DNA of 64,000 nt, taken from Streptomyces sp. 2114.4. Its GTDB lineage: Bacteria > Actinomycetota > Actinomycetes > Streptomycetales > Streptomycetaceae. The position numbers and the translations under genes are program-made. Below, piece after piece: positions 1-9,600 of this stretch; positions within the stretch are counted from its first letter, which is position 1; every line of letters begins with the position of its first letter. The stretch lies in contig NZ_FYEY01000001.1 in NCBI RefSeq assembly GCF_900187385.1, forward strand, positions 2,542,001 to 2,606,000, written 5' to 3'. The notes under the pieces were generated by a model. The model was not told the origin of the DNA. It was given only the letters and a program-made list of their open reading frames with translations, and did not search any database.

Positions 1-428
1 TGAGCGTGATGTGCCACAGCCGGGACGTCTCGCGCTGCGCGGCGTCCGGTCCGCGTTGTGCCGCCCCGTCCCGCTGTGCACCGCGCTCATCCGGCCGGCC
101 GGTGTCCTCGCCGGTTCCGACGCTGGTCAGCGTGCGCTCCGCCGTCCCTCGGGGCAGCGCCCCTGGGCGCCCTCGTCTCACCGGCGGCCTCCTGTGATGC
201 GAATCGCTCCGCCCTCGGGGGTGCGGAGCCTCGTACGTCGGCGGGTGCGCTCGCGCGCTGCGGGCGCCGCTCCCCTACGGCGTCCCCGCAACAAAGTTGA
301 CCAGCCCGCGGCCCGTCGCGGGGGCGTTTTCCCCAAGGTCTCCACGGAAAGGCCGGTCTCCGCACCGCGTGGTGGGCGGGGTTCACGGAGCGTGACGCCC
401 CTCGGCCGGAGGGCGCCGGAACGCGGCC
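1..428. other. non-coding or unassigned stretch downstream of proB
   Basis: I see no gene I can support here. All six frames contain open stretches, but none has a recognisable domain or the strong G/C third-position bias of the neighbours, and they read as arginine/proline-rich shadows. In related genomes proA follows proB on this strand, so proA probably begins to the left of the window. I did not find a clear terminator hairpin. Confidence 0.4.
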
Positions 429-1553
429 TCAGGGGTGCAGCAGCACCAGATCGTCGCGGTGCACGATCTCCCGCTCGTAGGCGGGGCCCAGCTCACGGGC
501 GAGATCGCGGGTCGAACGCCCCATCAAACGGGGGATTTCCCGGGCATCGAAATTGACGAGCCCCCGGGCGACCGCGCGGCCCTCGGCGTCCCGCAGCTCG
601 ACCGGGTCGCCGGCGGAGAACTCGCCGTCCACGGAGGCGATGCCGGCCGGCAGCAGCGAGGAGCGCCGGTCGACGACGGCCCGTACGGCGCCGTCGTCCA
701 GGACGAGGGCGCCGCGCGGCGTGGAGGCGTGCGCGAGCCACAGCAGCCGGTCGGCGGAGCGGCGGCCGGTGCGCAGGAAGTGGGTGCCGGTCGAGCCGCC
801 GGCCAGGGCGTCCGCGGCGTGCACGGCCGAGGTCAGGACGACCGGGATGCCGGCCGCGGCCGCGATCCGGGCCGCCTCGACCTTGGTGACCATGCCGCCG
901 GTGCCGACCCCGGCCTTGCCCGCGCTGCCGATGGAGACGCCCTCCAGGTCCGCGGGGCCGCCGACCTCCGCTATCCGGGAGGTCCCGGGGGCGGACGGGT
1001 CGCCGTCGTAGAGGCCGTCCACGTCCGAGAGCAGGATCAGCAGGTCGGCGCGGACGAGATGGGCGACCAGGGCCGCCAGCCGGTCGTTGTCGCCGAACCG
1101 GATCTCGTCGGTGGCGACGGTGTCGTTCTCGTTGACGATCGGCACGGCGCCCATGGCCAGCAGCTGGTCGAGGGTCCGGTAGGCGTTGCGGTAGTGAGCC
1201 CGGCGGCTGGTGTCGTCGGAGGTCAGCAGGACCTGGCCGACCCGGCGGCCGTAGCGGGCGAAGGACGCGGTGTAGCGGGCGACCAGCAGGCCCTGGCCGA
1301 CGCTGGCGGCGGCCTGCTGCCGGGCCAGGTCACGGGGCCGCCGCTCCAGCCCCAGGGGCGCCAGCCCGGCCGCGATGGCTCCGGAGGAGACCAGCACGAT
1401 CTCCTTGTCCCGGTGCTTGGCCAGCACGTCCACCAGCGCGTCCACACGGTCCGCGTCCAGTCCCCCGGCGGCCGTGGTCAGCGAGGACGAGCCGACCTTC
1501 ACCACGATCCGGCGAGCGTCCTTCACGTCCTGCCTTGCGCCTGCCACCTGCAT
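429..1553 (-). CDS. proB: glutamate 5-kinase
   Basis: ProB phosphorylates glutamate to gamma-glutamyl phosphate, the first committed step of proline synthesis, in the cytosol. The 374-residue protein has an amino-acid kinase domain (about residues 15-260: VKVGSSSLTT near the N-terminus, VNENDTV in the middle, GTGGMVTKVEAA later) followed by a PUA domain (about 285-370), the full bacterial architecture. The annotated ATG has no good ribosome site. A GTG at 1524-1526, which gives a protein starting VKDARRIVVKVG, is preceded by AAGGCAGGA and may be the real start (365 aa). It lies downstream of obgE on the same strand, but the TagF-like gene on the other strand sits between them, so proB needs its own promoter. 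The identification is secure; the start is not. Confidence 0.95.
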   Translation of the reverse strand: MQVAGARQDVKDARRIVVKVGSSSLTTAAGGLDADRVDALVDVLAKHRDKEIVLVSSGAIAAGLAPLGLERRPRDLARQQAAASVGQGLLVARYTASFARYGRRVGQVLLTSDDTSRRAHYRNAYRTLDQLLAMGAVPIVNENDTVATDEIRFGDNDRLAALVAHLVRADLLILLSDVDGLYDGDPSAPGTSRIAEVGGPADLEGVSIGSAGKAGVGTGGMVTKVEAARIAAAAGIPVVLTSAVHAADALAGGSTGTHFLRTGRRSADRLLWLAHASTPRGALVLDDGAVRAVVDRRSSLLPAGIASVDGEFSAGDPVELRDAEGRAVARGLVNFDAREIPRLMGRSTRDLARELGPAYEREIVHRDDLVLLHP

Positions 1554-1994
1554 ACCCCTGTGCTCGCCGATCTCACCGCCGTACGGGGGATTACCGCCCG
1601 ACCCGCACCACGGCCCTACGGGCGCAATCTACGGCAGAGCGGACCCCGGGCGCTTCGTGATATCGCCTGGCGGACGCCCTGCGGGAGGGGAGGGGCGGGA
1701 CCCGGCGCCCGGCGAAGGGCGCAGAATAGGGGCCGAAATGCCGGGCCTTGCTTCCGTGCCTTTCCCCGCCCGCACGGTTTTCCTTAAGAGGGAAGCCGAG
1801 GCCAGCAGGTTGCGTTCGATTGGTCCGCTTTCGCGGTGATGAGAGCCACAGCAGATTGTCACCAAGGCCAACAAGGTCATACGGTCGGGTGTCCATCGGT
1901 CCCGTTTCGCCGCTCCGGCGGCGTCGCAGCGCGGGACCCGGCCGCCCCCCTCGGCCTCCCCTTTGACCTTTCGTGCTGCCAGGAGCCCTCCCCC
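1554..1994. other. intergenic region between divergent proB and TagF-like gene
   Basis: These 441 bp separate two divergent genes and hold no gene I can support. The right part carries a good promoter-like sequence for the TagF-like gene (entered separately). I could not pick a convincing proB promoter. Confidence 0.6.
1856..1885 (+). promoter_or_regulatory. predicted promoter of the TagF-like gene
   Basis: TTGTCA at 1856-1861, an 18-nt spacer, then TACGGT at 1880-1885. This fits the Streptomyces housekeeping (HrdB) pattern of TTGAC and TANNNT. A start near 1892 would leave a leader of about 100 nt before the GTG at 1995. It is based on sequence pattern only. Confidence 0.5.
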
Positions 1995-4082
1995 GTGCCT
2001 TCCGCCGGAATCGCCCCCCGCCGAGCCGTCCAGCTCGCGGCACTCTTCGCGATGATGGTCGCGTTCACCGCCCAGTTGGTCGGTGCGCTGCTGCCCGTCA
2101 TCCCGCTGTTCATCGTCGCATCCGTGGTCAACCTGGGTCTCGACCTGGTCCTCCAGCACAAGCAGCCCGGCCTGCTCGCGGTGCTCGGCCGGATCCGGTT
2201 CGATGTCACGGTGCGCCAGTTGCTGCGCGACATGCTGATACTGGTCGGCCTGCTGCACATCGACGGCATCAACCCGCTCGAGGAGCAGGCGCCGCTCACC
2301 ATCACGCTGCTCCTCTTCTACGGCACCCACTTCGTGTGCCAGGCGGTCGCAGTGCTGGTCCGCAGGACCCGCAGTCTGCCGTTCGTGACCCGCAACATCG
2401 ACGCGAGCGCGCTGCGGCTGTGCGACGCCCCGCCGCGCATCCTCTCCCGCCAGACGGGCCGGCGGCTGCTGCGTTTCTCCGTGCCCACCACGGTCGGCAT
2501 GATGCTCACCGCGATCACCACCGACGCCTACTGGGGCGGCATCGGCCTCGCCGTCTCCCTGACCCTGTCCGCCGGCGGCACCCTCTACCTGGGCACCTGG
2601 CTGCTGCCCAAGAAGCGGGTGGCGAGCGAGAAGCAGGCCCTGGCGTGGCTGGACGACTGGCTGGCCGAGTACCGGCCGACGGTCGGCATGTACTTCTCCG
2701 GCGGCTCCTCCTCCGCCTACCAGGCCAACATGTGGCTGAGCACCCTGGCCTCCCTCGACGGCAACCCGATCATCGTGCTCCGTGAGCGCTTCATGGTGCA
2801 GAAGATCGAGGCCACGGACGTGCCGATCGTCTGCATCCCCAAGGTCGCCAACCTGATGCGGCTGGAGCACTCCACGCTCAAGGTCCTGCTGCACCCGGCG
2901 AACTCCGGCAAGACCTCGCAGATCCTGCGCATCCCCTCCATCAAGCACGCCTTCACCAACCACGGCGAGAGCGACAAGCTGTCCTCCTGCAACCCGTACG
3001 CCAAGGCGTACGACGAGGTGTGGGTGGCGGGCCCGGCGGCCCGTGACCGCTACCAGCTCGCCGACATCGGCGTCGAGGACAAGGACGTCATCGAGGTCGG
3101 CCGCCCCCAGCTGGCCCCGATCCAGCCGTACGCGGGCGCCCCGGCCGGCCGGATGACCACCGTGCTGTACGCCCCGACCTGGGAGGGCTGGGACGGCAAC
3201 CCGGGCAACACCTCGGTGATCCTGGCGGGCGAGAACATCGTCCGCGAACTGCTCGCCGACGAGAACGTGCAGCTGCTGTACAAGCCGCACCCGATGACCG
3301 GTTCCGTGGACCCGCGCGCGGGCGCCGCCAACACCCGCATCCAGGCGATGATCACGGAGGCGAACACCCGGCGCAGCGGTGAGCGTCCCGGCCCGGAGGC
3401 CGCCGCCGAGCTGGCCCGCCGCGCCGAAGAGCTCAGCGCGCTGACCACCTCCGCGTTCCGCAAGAGCGCGGACGAGCTGGAGCGGATGGGCCTGCAGGGC
3501 ACCCCCGAGGAGGGCCGCGCCGCCGCCGTCGAAGCGGCCGTCACCGCCTGGGAGGCGGCGTACTGGAACTCCTTCCCCCGGTGGGAGCACCGCATCATCA
3601 CCACCGCCCGCCCCGGCATCTTCAGCTGCTTCAACCAGGCCGACGTGCTGATCAGCGATGTCTCCAGCGTGGTCTCCGACTACCTGAGCAGCGAGAAGCC
3701 GTACGCGGTCGCCAACACCTCGGGGATGAGCGAGGACGACTTCAGGGCGAACTTCCCGACGGTGCGGGCCGCGACGATCCTCACGCCCGACGCGCACGAG
3801 GTGGCCGGTCTGCTCGACGCGGTCCGCAACCCGGAGCGCGACACCCTGGCCGCGGAGCGGGCCGAGCTCAAGGAGCATCTGCTGGGCCCGTCGGACCCGC
3901 CGTCGTCGGTCCGCTTCAACCAGGCCGCGCTGGATCTGGCAGCGAAGGCCGACGAGCGGCGCATCCGGATGGAGAACCGGCTGTCCGGTATCCCCGGCCA
4001 GCGCTCGCAGGAGGACGTGGACGCCTCCGAGACGGCCGAGAACGAGGCCAGCGGCGCCTCGGACACCACGGCCGCCGTCTAG
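1995..4082 (+). CDS. membrane-anchored CDP-glycerol glycerophosphotransferase-like (TagF-like) polymerase
   Basis: The protein is 695 residues from the GTG at 1995, which has AGGAG 9 nt upstream; a longer open frame from 1836 has no ribosome site. The first 225 residues hold about five hydrophobic segments (for example VAFTAQLVGALLPVIPLFIV and TVGMMLTAITTDAYWGGIG). The rest is a cytosolic GT-B type domain. Its pieces recall TagF/CDP-glycerol glycerophosphotransferases: VLYAPTWEGWDGN, LLYKPHPMTGS and FNQADVLISDVSSVVSDYL. This family builds poly-alditol-phosphate wall polymers, acting at the inner face of the membrane. The fused N-terminal membrane domain is not part of classical TagF. It lies near rodA/pbp2/mre, which in Streptomyces act in spore-wall synthesis, and I recall a TagF-like membrane protein from this region being linked to that complex. 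The substrate is unknown; the family call is good. Confidence 0.75.
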   Translation: MPSAGIAPRRAVQLAALFAMMVAFTAQLVGALLPVIPLFIVASVVNLGLDLVLQHKQPGLLAVLGRIRFDVTVRQLLRDMLILVGLLHIDGINPLEEQAPLTITLLLFYGTHFVCQAVAVLVRRTRSLPFVTRNIDASALRLCDAPPRILSRQTGRRLLRFSVPTTVGMMLTAITTDAYWGGIGLAVSLTLSAGGTLYLGTWLLPKKRVASEKQALAWLDDWLAEYRPTVGMYFSGGSSSAYQANMWLSTLASLDGNPIIVLRERFMVQKIEATDVPIVCIPKVANLMRLEHSTLKVLLHPANSGKTSQILRIPSIKHAFTNHGESDKLSSCNPYAKAYDEVWVAGPAARDRYQLADIGVEDKDVIEVGRPQLAPIQPYAGAPAGRMTTVLYAPTWEGWDGNPGNTSVILAGENIVRELLADENVQLLYKPHPMTGSVDPRAGAANTRIQAMITEANTRRSGERPGPEAAAELARRAEELSALTTSAFRKSADELERMGLQGTPEEGRAAAVEAAVTAWEAAYWNSFPRWEHRIITTARPGIFSCFNQADVLISDVSSVVSDYLSSEKPYAVANTSGMSEDDFRANFPTVRAATILTPDAHEVAGLLDAVRNPERDTLAAERAELKEHLLGPSDPPSSVRFNQAALDLAAKADERRIRMENRLSGIPGQRSQEDVDASETAENEASGASDTTAAV

Positions 4083-4130
4083 GCCGCAGCGGGCCGCTCA
4101 CGGCTTCGGCCGCGGCGCGGGCCACGCCGA

Positions 4131-4179
4131 CAACGGGGAAGGCCCCCGGGAGTTCTCCTCCCGGGGGCCTTCCCCGTTG
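4131..4179. terminator. bidirectional terminator between TagF-like gene and obgE
   Basis: A perfect 22-bp inverted repeat (arms 4131-4152 and 4158-4179, 5-nt loop) lies between two convergent genes. Confidence 0.85.
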
Positions 4180-4238
4180 CTGTGGGTTGCTGTGGCCGCT
4201 GCCGTGGCCGCCGTGCCAGGGCAGTCCGCCCGGCGGCC

Positions 4239-5675
4239 TCAGAAGGGCCGGAAGCCGTCGTACTCCTGGTCGGCCTCGTCCCGTGCCAGGTCCCGGTCCC
4301 TGCGGCGCTGCGCGGCCGGCCGGGGCGCCTCCATACGGTGGTCCTCGCCGCGCCGGCCCAGCATCTCCGCGCCGGCCGCCATCATCGGCTCCCAGTCGAA
4401 GACGACCGCGTTGTCCTCGGGGCCGATGGCGATGCCGTCGCCCGCGTGCGCGCCCGCCTTGCGCAGCTCGTCCTCGACGCCGAGGCGGTTGAGGCGGTCG
4501 GCGAGGTAGCCGACGGCCTCGTCGTTGTTGAAGTCGGTCTGGCGGACCCAGCGTTCGGGCTTCTCGCCGCGCACGCGGAAGAAGTTCTCGCCCTCCGCCG
4601 TGATCGTGAAGCCGGCGTCGTCGACGGCCTGGGGCCGGATGACGATACGGGTGGCCTCCTGGACGGGCTTGGCGGCGCGGGCCTTGGAGACGACGTCGGC
4701 GAGCGCGAACGACAGCTCCTTCAGGCCCGTGTGGGCGGCCGCGGAGACCTCGAACACGCGGTAGCCGCGCTCCTCCAGGTCGGGGCGGACCAGGTCGGCG
4801 AGGTCCTTGCCGTCCGGGACGTCGATCTTGTTGAGGACGACCATCCGGGGCCGGTTGTCCAGGCCGCCGTACTGCGTCAGCTCCTCCTCGATGATGTCGA
4901 GGTCGGAGACCGGGTCGCGGTCGGACTCCAGGGTCGCGGTGTCCAGGACGTGCACCAGCACCTCGCAGCGCTCGACGTGCCGCAGGAACTCCAGGCCCAG
5001 GCCCTTGCCCTGGCTCGCGCCGGGGATCAGACCGGGGACGTCCGCGATGGTGTAGACGGTCGAACCGGCCGTCACCACACCGAGGTTGGGCACCAGGGTG
5101 GTGAAGGGGTAGTCGGCGATCTTGGGCTTGGCGGCGGAGAGCACCGAGATCAGCGAGGACTTGCCGGCGCTCGGGTAGCCGACCAGCGCGACGTCCGCGA
5201 CGGTCTTGAGCTCCAGCACGATGTCGCGGGCCTCACCGGGCTCGCCGAGCAGCGCGAAACCGGGGGCCTTGCGGCGGGCGGAGGCCAGCGCGGCGTTGCC
5301 GAGGCCGCCGCGGCCGCCCTGCCCGGCGACGAAGGTGGTGCCCTGGCCGACGAGGTCGGCGAGCACATTGCCCGCGCGGTCCAGGACGACGGTGCCGTCG
5401 GGGACCGGCAGGACCAGGTCCTGGCCGTTCTTGCCGGAGCGGTTGTCGCCCGCGCCCGGCTGGCCGTTGGTGGCCTTGCGGTGCGGGTGGTGGTGGTAGT
5501 CGAGAAGGGTGGTGACGTCCTGGTCGACGACGAGGATCACATCGCCGCCACGGCCGCCGTTGCCGCCGTCCGGGCCGCCCAGCGGCTTGAACTTCTCCCG
5601 CATCACGGAGGCCACGCCGTGGCCTCCGTTACCCGCGGCGACGTGCAGCTCGACGCGGTCCACGAAGGTGGTCAT
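4239..5675 (-). CDS. obgE: Obg-family GTPase ObgE/CgtA
   Basis: Obg is an essential GTPase that binds the 50S ribosome. In Streptomyces it also influences the onset of aerial growth. The 478 residues show the glycine-rich Obg fold (about 1-158), then the G domain (GYPSAGKSS as G1 near residue 170, DVPG as G3, NKID as G4), and a C-terminal OCT domain followed by an acidic, D/E-rich tail. It follows rplU and rpmA on the same strand, the usual order in bacteria, although an imperfect hairpin after rpmA suggests partial termination and independent expression. GGAGG lies about 10 nt before the ATG. Confidence 0.97.
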   Translation of the reverse strand: MTTFVDRVELHVAAGNGGHGVASVMREKFKPLGGPDGGNGGRGGDVILVVDQDVTTLLDYHHHPHRKATNGQPGAGDNRSGKNGQDLVLPVPDGTVVLDRAGNVLADLVGQGTTFVAGQGGRGGLGNAALASARRKAPGFALLGEPGEARDIVLELKTVADVALVGYPSAGKSSLISVLSAAKPKIADYPFTTLVPNLGVVTAGSTVYTIADVPGLIPGASQGKGLGLEFLRHVERCEVLVHVLDTATLESDRDPVSDLDIIEEELTQYGGLDNRPRMVVLNKIDVPDGKDLADLVRPDLEERGYRVFEVSAAAHTGLKELSFALADVVSKARAAKPVQEATRIVIRPQAVDDAGFTITAEGENFFRVRGEKPERWVRQTDFNNDEAVGYLADRLNRLGVEDELRKAGAHAGDGIAIGPEDNAVVFDWEPMMAAGAEMLGRRGEDHRMEAPRPAAQRRRDRDLARDEADQEYDGFRPF

Positions 5676-5764
5676 GGTGGGGGTGCCTCCAGATAACTAC
5701 GGGTATGTCGCTCTACTGCGCGCATGTCTCTGCCCTGCGCACACGTCTCTGTACTAACACGCAA

Positions 5765-5809
5765 GGGCGGACCGGCCTTCCCGCTCGCGCGGGAGAAGGC
5801 GGTCCGCCC
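5765..5809 (-). terminator. terminator/attenuator after rpmA
   Basis: The outer stem GGGCGGACCG (5765-5774) pairs with 5800-5809, and the inner stem continues with a small bulge around a short loop. It lies between rpmA and obgE and could reduce read-through into obgE. Confidence 0.65.
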
Positions 5810-5852
5810 CTGAGTGATGCTGATGCTGAGCTATCGCTCGGTCAGGCCGGAA

Positions 5853-6110
5853 TTACTCGGCGACCGGAACGATGTTCACGACCTTGCGGCCACGGTGGGT
5901 GCCGAACTGCACCGCACCGGCAGCCAGCGCGAACAGGGTGTCGTCGCCGCCGCGGCCGACGCCCGTGCCCGGGTGGAAGTGGGTGCCACGCTGGCGGACC
6001 AGGATCTCACCGGCGAGGACGGCCTGACCGCCGAAGCGCTTCACGCCGAGCCGCTGAGCATTGGAATCGCGACCGTTCCGAGTGGACGATGCGCCCTTCT
6101 TGTGTGCCAT
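5853..6110 (-). CDS. rpmA: 50S ribosomal protein L27
   Basis: L27 reaches the peptidyl transferase centre of the 50S subunit. The 85 residues match the family in full: [16 protein letters not shown] at the N-terminus and [13 protein letters not shown] later. There is no N-terminal extension needing cleavage of the type seen in Firmicutes; the lysine-rich start begins straight after Met. It lies 14 nt after rplU and is almost certainly co-transcribed with it. Confidence 0.98.
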   Translation of the reverse strand: MAHKKGASSTRNGRDSNAQRLGVKRFGGQAVLAGEILVRQRGTHFHPGTGVGRGGDDTLFALAAGAVQFGTHRGRKVVNIVPVAE

Positions 6111-6124
6111 GTCTCCTCAGTCCC

Positions 6125-6445
6125 TTACTTCGCCGGAGCGTCGATGCCGGTGATCTTCAGCGCCGTGTGGAGCTGGCGGTGGCCGATCCGCTTCTTGTAA
6201 CCGGTCTTGTTCTTGTACTTCTGGATCCGGATCTTGTCGCCCTTGTGGTGGTCGACGACCTCGCCCTGGACCTTCACGCCGGCCAGGACCCACGGGTCGC
6301 TGGTGACCGAGTCGCCGTCGACAACCAGCAGCGTCGAGAGCTCGACGGTGTCGCCGACCTTGCTGGTGGAAATGCGGTCAACCTCGATGACGTCGCCAAC
6401 AGCAACCTTCTGCTGGCGTCCGCCGGTGCGCACGATCGCGTACAC
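6125..6445 (-). CDS. rplU: 50S ribosomal protein L21
   Basis: L21 binds 23S rRNA early in 50S assembly. The 106-residue protein has the typical start [14 protein letters not shown] and the C-terminal [10 protein letters not shown] signature. It is the first gene of the rplU-rpmA(-obgE) unit. A near-consensus promoter and a leader of about 150 nt with hairpins lie upstream (separate entries), so autoregulation at the leader is plausible but unproven. Confidence 0.98.
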   Translation of the reverse strand: MYAIVRTGGRQQKVAVGDVIEVDRISTSKVGDTVELSTLLVVDGDSVTSDPWVLAGVKVQGEVVDHHKGDKIRIQKYKNKTGYKKRIGHRQLHTALKITGIDAPAK

Positions 6446-6593
6446 GCGGAACTCTCTTTCGCTAGGAACGGATCCTCTGATGCCAGCCGCTCACACGGGC
6501 TCGGGATGGGGCCCGTGGAATCCGAGTGGACGAGCGGCCTCTCCCGGCGGACCGAGAGGTGTTTGCTCAGGGGTTCGGTGTCACAGACACCGA
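6446..6593 (-). promoter_or_regulatory. structured 5' leader of rplU-rpmA
   Basis: The predicted transcript starts near 6593 and its first bases fold into a hairpin (6576-6592: arms CGGTGTC/GACACCG, 3-nt loop). Another perfect hairpin, 7-bp arms CACGGGC/GCCCGTG, is at 6494-6517, and a weaker one lies between them (CCTCTC ... GAGAGG). Ribosomal-protein leaders often bind the encoded protein; L21 leaders are known in Firmicutes. That this is an actinobacterial equivalent is inference. Confidence 0.4.
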
Positions 6594-6599
6594 CGGTCA

Positions 6600-6628
6600 A
6601 GATTACGGGGCCTTGACCAGGGGGTCAA
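6600..6628 (-). promoter_or_regulatory. promoter of rplU
   Basis: Reading the minus strand, TTGACC (6628-6623), a 17-nt spacer and TAATCT (6605-6600) make a near-consensus vegetative promoter. It sits just after the rne terminator, so the ribosomal genes are independent of rne. Confidence 0.75.
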
Positions 6629-6632
6629 ACCG

Positions 6633-6658
6633 GCCCCGGACCGCTGACGGTCCGGGGC
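6633..6658 (-). terminator. terminator of rne
   Basis: An 11-bp perfect stem (6633-6643 with 6648-6658) with a 4-nt loop lies 22 nt past the rne stop codon. Confidence 0.7.
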
Positions 6659-6679
6659 ACGGCCGTGCTGCGCCGCGGC

Positions 6680-9600
6680 TTACGCCACGCCCTCCGCCTG
6701 CGCCGCCGACGACTCCTCGGCGGCAGCGGTCTTCTTGGCCGCCGCCTTCTTGGCCGTCGCCTTCTTGGCGGTGGTCTTCTTCGCCGTGGCCTTCTTGGCG
6801 GTGGTGGTCTTCTTCGCCGCCGCCTTCTTGGCCGTGGTCTTCTTCGCCGCGGTCTTCTTGGCGGTGGCCTTCTTGGCCGCCGTCTTCTTCGCGGTCTTCT
6901 TGGCCGCGGGCTCCGCCTCCGCCCCGGTGCCCTCGGCGGGCTCCGCGACCCCGGCCGGCTCCGGCTCGCCGACCGGCTCGGCCGACGGCGCCGGCTCGGC
7001 GGGCACCACGATCTCGGCGGCCTCACCGGCGGCCTTGGGGGCGCCCGCCGGAGCGGTCACCTTCCGGGTCGCGCGACGGCGCGGACGGGCCGGTGCGGGC
7101 TCCGCGGCCGGCGCCTCGGCGACCGGCTCGGGGGCCTGCTCCGGCTCGGCTGCCGGGGCCGGCTCGGCCGGCACCACGATCTCGGCGGCCTCACCGGCGG
7201 CCTTGGGGGCGCCCGCCGGAGCGGACACCTTCCGGCTCGCCCGGCGGCGGCCACGGCCGCGTCCGGCGGCCGCCTCGGCCTCGGCCGGGCTGCCGAACCA
7301 CTCGTCGGTCCCCTCCACCGCGGGCTGCAGCTCGGCCTCCGTCACGGGGGCGGGCTCCAGCTCGGGGGCAGCGGCCTCCGCGGCACCGGCCTCGGGGGCG
7401 GGCTCGACGGCCTCGGCCTCGTGGACGTGCGGCTCGGCCTGGGTGCCCTTGCCCTTCTTCTTGCGCTTGCCACCGCCGCCGGCCGCCGTCGGCTGGTCCA
7501 TGTGGACGATGACGCCACGGCCGTTGCAGTGCACACACGACTCGGAGAAGGACTCCAGCAGGCCCTGACCGACCCGCTTACGGGTCATCTGGACCAGGCC
7601 GAGCGAGGTGACCTCGGCGACCTGGTGCTTCGTACGGTCCCGGCCCAGGCACTCCAGCATCCGCCGCAGCACCAGGTCCCGGTTGGACTCCAGCACCATG
7701 TCGATGAAGTCGATGACGACGATGCCGCCGAGGTCGCGCAGCCGCAGCTGGCGCACGATCTCCTCGGCCGCCTCCAGGTTGTTCCTGGTGACGGTCTCCT
7801 CGAGATTGCCGCCCTGACCGGTGAACTTCCCGGTGTTGACGTCGATCACGACCATCGCTTCGGTCTTGTCGATCACCAGCGAACCACCGCTGGGCAGCCA
7901 GACCTTGCGGTCCAGCGCCTTCATCAGCTGCTCGTCGATGCGGTACGTCGCGAAGACGTCGACGTCCGAAGTCCACTTCTGCAGCCGGTCGGTGAGATCC
8001 GGGGCGACGTGCGCGACATAGCCGTGGATGGTCTGCCACGCGTCGTCACCGCTGACGATGACCTTGGAGAAGTCCTCGTTGAAGATGTCGCGGACCACCC
8101 GGACGGTCATGTCCGGCTCGCCGTAGAGGAGCGACGGGGAGCTGGTGGAAGCTGCCTTCGCCTTCTTCTGGATCTCTTCCCACTGCGCCTGCAGCCGCTG
8201 GACGTCGCGCGCCAGCTCGTCCTCGCTCGCGCCCTCGGCGGCGGTGCGCACGATGACGCCCGCGTCCTCGGGGACGATCTTCTTGAGGATCTGCTTCAGC
8301 CGCGCCCGCTCGGTGTCGGGGAGCTTACGGCTGATACCGGTCATCGAGCCCTCGGGCACGTAGACCAGGTAGCGGCCGGGGAGCGAGACCTGGCTGGTGA
8401 GCCGGGCGCCCTTGTGGCCGATCGGGTCCTTGGTGACCTGCACCAGCACGGACTGGCCGGACTTCAGCGCGGTCTCGATGCGGCGCGGGCCGTTGGACAT
8501 GCCCAGCGCCTCGAAGTTGACCTCACCGGCGTACAGCACGGCGTTGCGGCCCTTGCCGATGTCGACGAAGGCGGCCTCCATCGAGGGCAGGACGTTCTGC
8601 ACCTTGCCGAGGTAGACATTGCCGACGTACGAGGTCGCCTGCTCCTTGTTGACGAAGTGCTCGACGAGCACGTTGTCCTCGAGGACGCCGATCTGCGTGC
8701 GCTCGCCGCTCTGGCGGACGACCATCACCCGCTCGACGGCCTCGCGGCGGGCCAGGAACTCCGCCTCGGTGATGATCGGCACCCGGCGGCGGCCCTGCTC
8801 GCGGCCCTCCCGGCGGCGCTGCTTCTTGGCCTCCAGGCGCGTCGATCCCTTGATCGACTGCACCTCGTCGGCGCTGGTGGACTCGTCCTTCTTGCGGGGC
8901 TCGCGGACCTTGACGACCGTGCGCTCCGGGTCGTCGGTGCCGGTGAACCCGTCCTCGCCGGCGTCACCGGTGCGACGGCGGCGACGACGGCGACGGCGGC
9001 TGCTGCTGGAGCCGCCGCCCGGCTGCTCCTCGGCCTCCTCCTCCGCCTCGGGCTGCTCGTCGTCCTCCTCGGGCTCGGCCCGCTCGCTCTCGCGCTCCTC
9101 GGCGCCGCGGTCCTCGGCGGACTGCTCCTCGGCGCCCTCGGCGGCCTCACCGCGACGGCGGCGACGGCCACCACGGCGGCGGCGGCGCGAGGGGCGGCCG
9201 TCGGACTCGTCCTCGCCCTGGCCGCTCACGGCCTGCTCGGTCTCCGGTTCGGCCGCCGCTACGGCCTCCTCGGCCGCCGGCTCCTCGACGGGGGCGGCGG
9301 ACACCTGCTCGGGCTCGGCCGGGGCACCACGGCGGCGACGGCGGCGCGCACCGGCGGGCTGCTCCTCCACGGCCGGCTCGGCGGCGGTCTCCTCCTGGCG
9401 CGCCGCGGCAGCGGCGGCGGCCGCGGTCTCCGGCGTCTGGAACATCGGCTCGGTGAAGACCGGTGCCTGGAAGACGGCCGTCGGGGGCCGCTGCGCCCGG
9501 CGGCGGCCGCGCTGCGGCGCCTCCTGCGCGGGCTCCTCCTCGGCGCGGGGCGCCTCGGCGGCGGGCTCGGCGGCACGCTCGCCCCGGCGGCGTGCGCGGC

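Noticed and set aside
1629-3878. 749-codon minus-strand frame opposite the TagF-like gene
   Set aside because: Composition is Val/Gly/His/Gln shadow type; the + frame has clear TagF motifs and G/C third positions.
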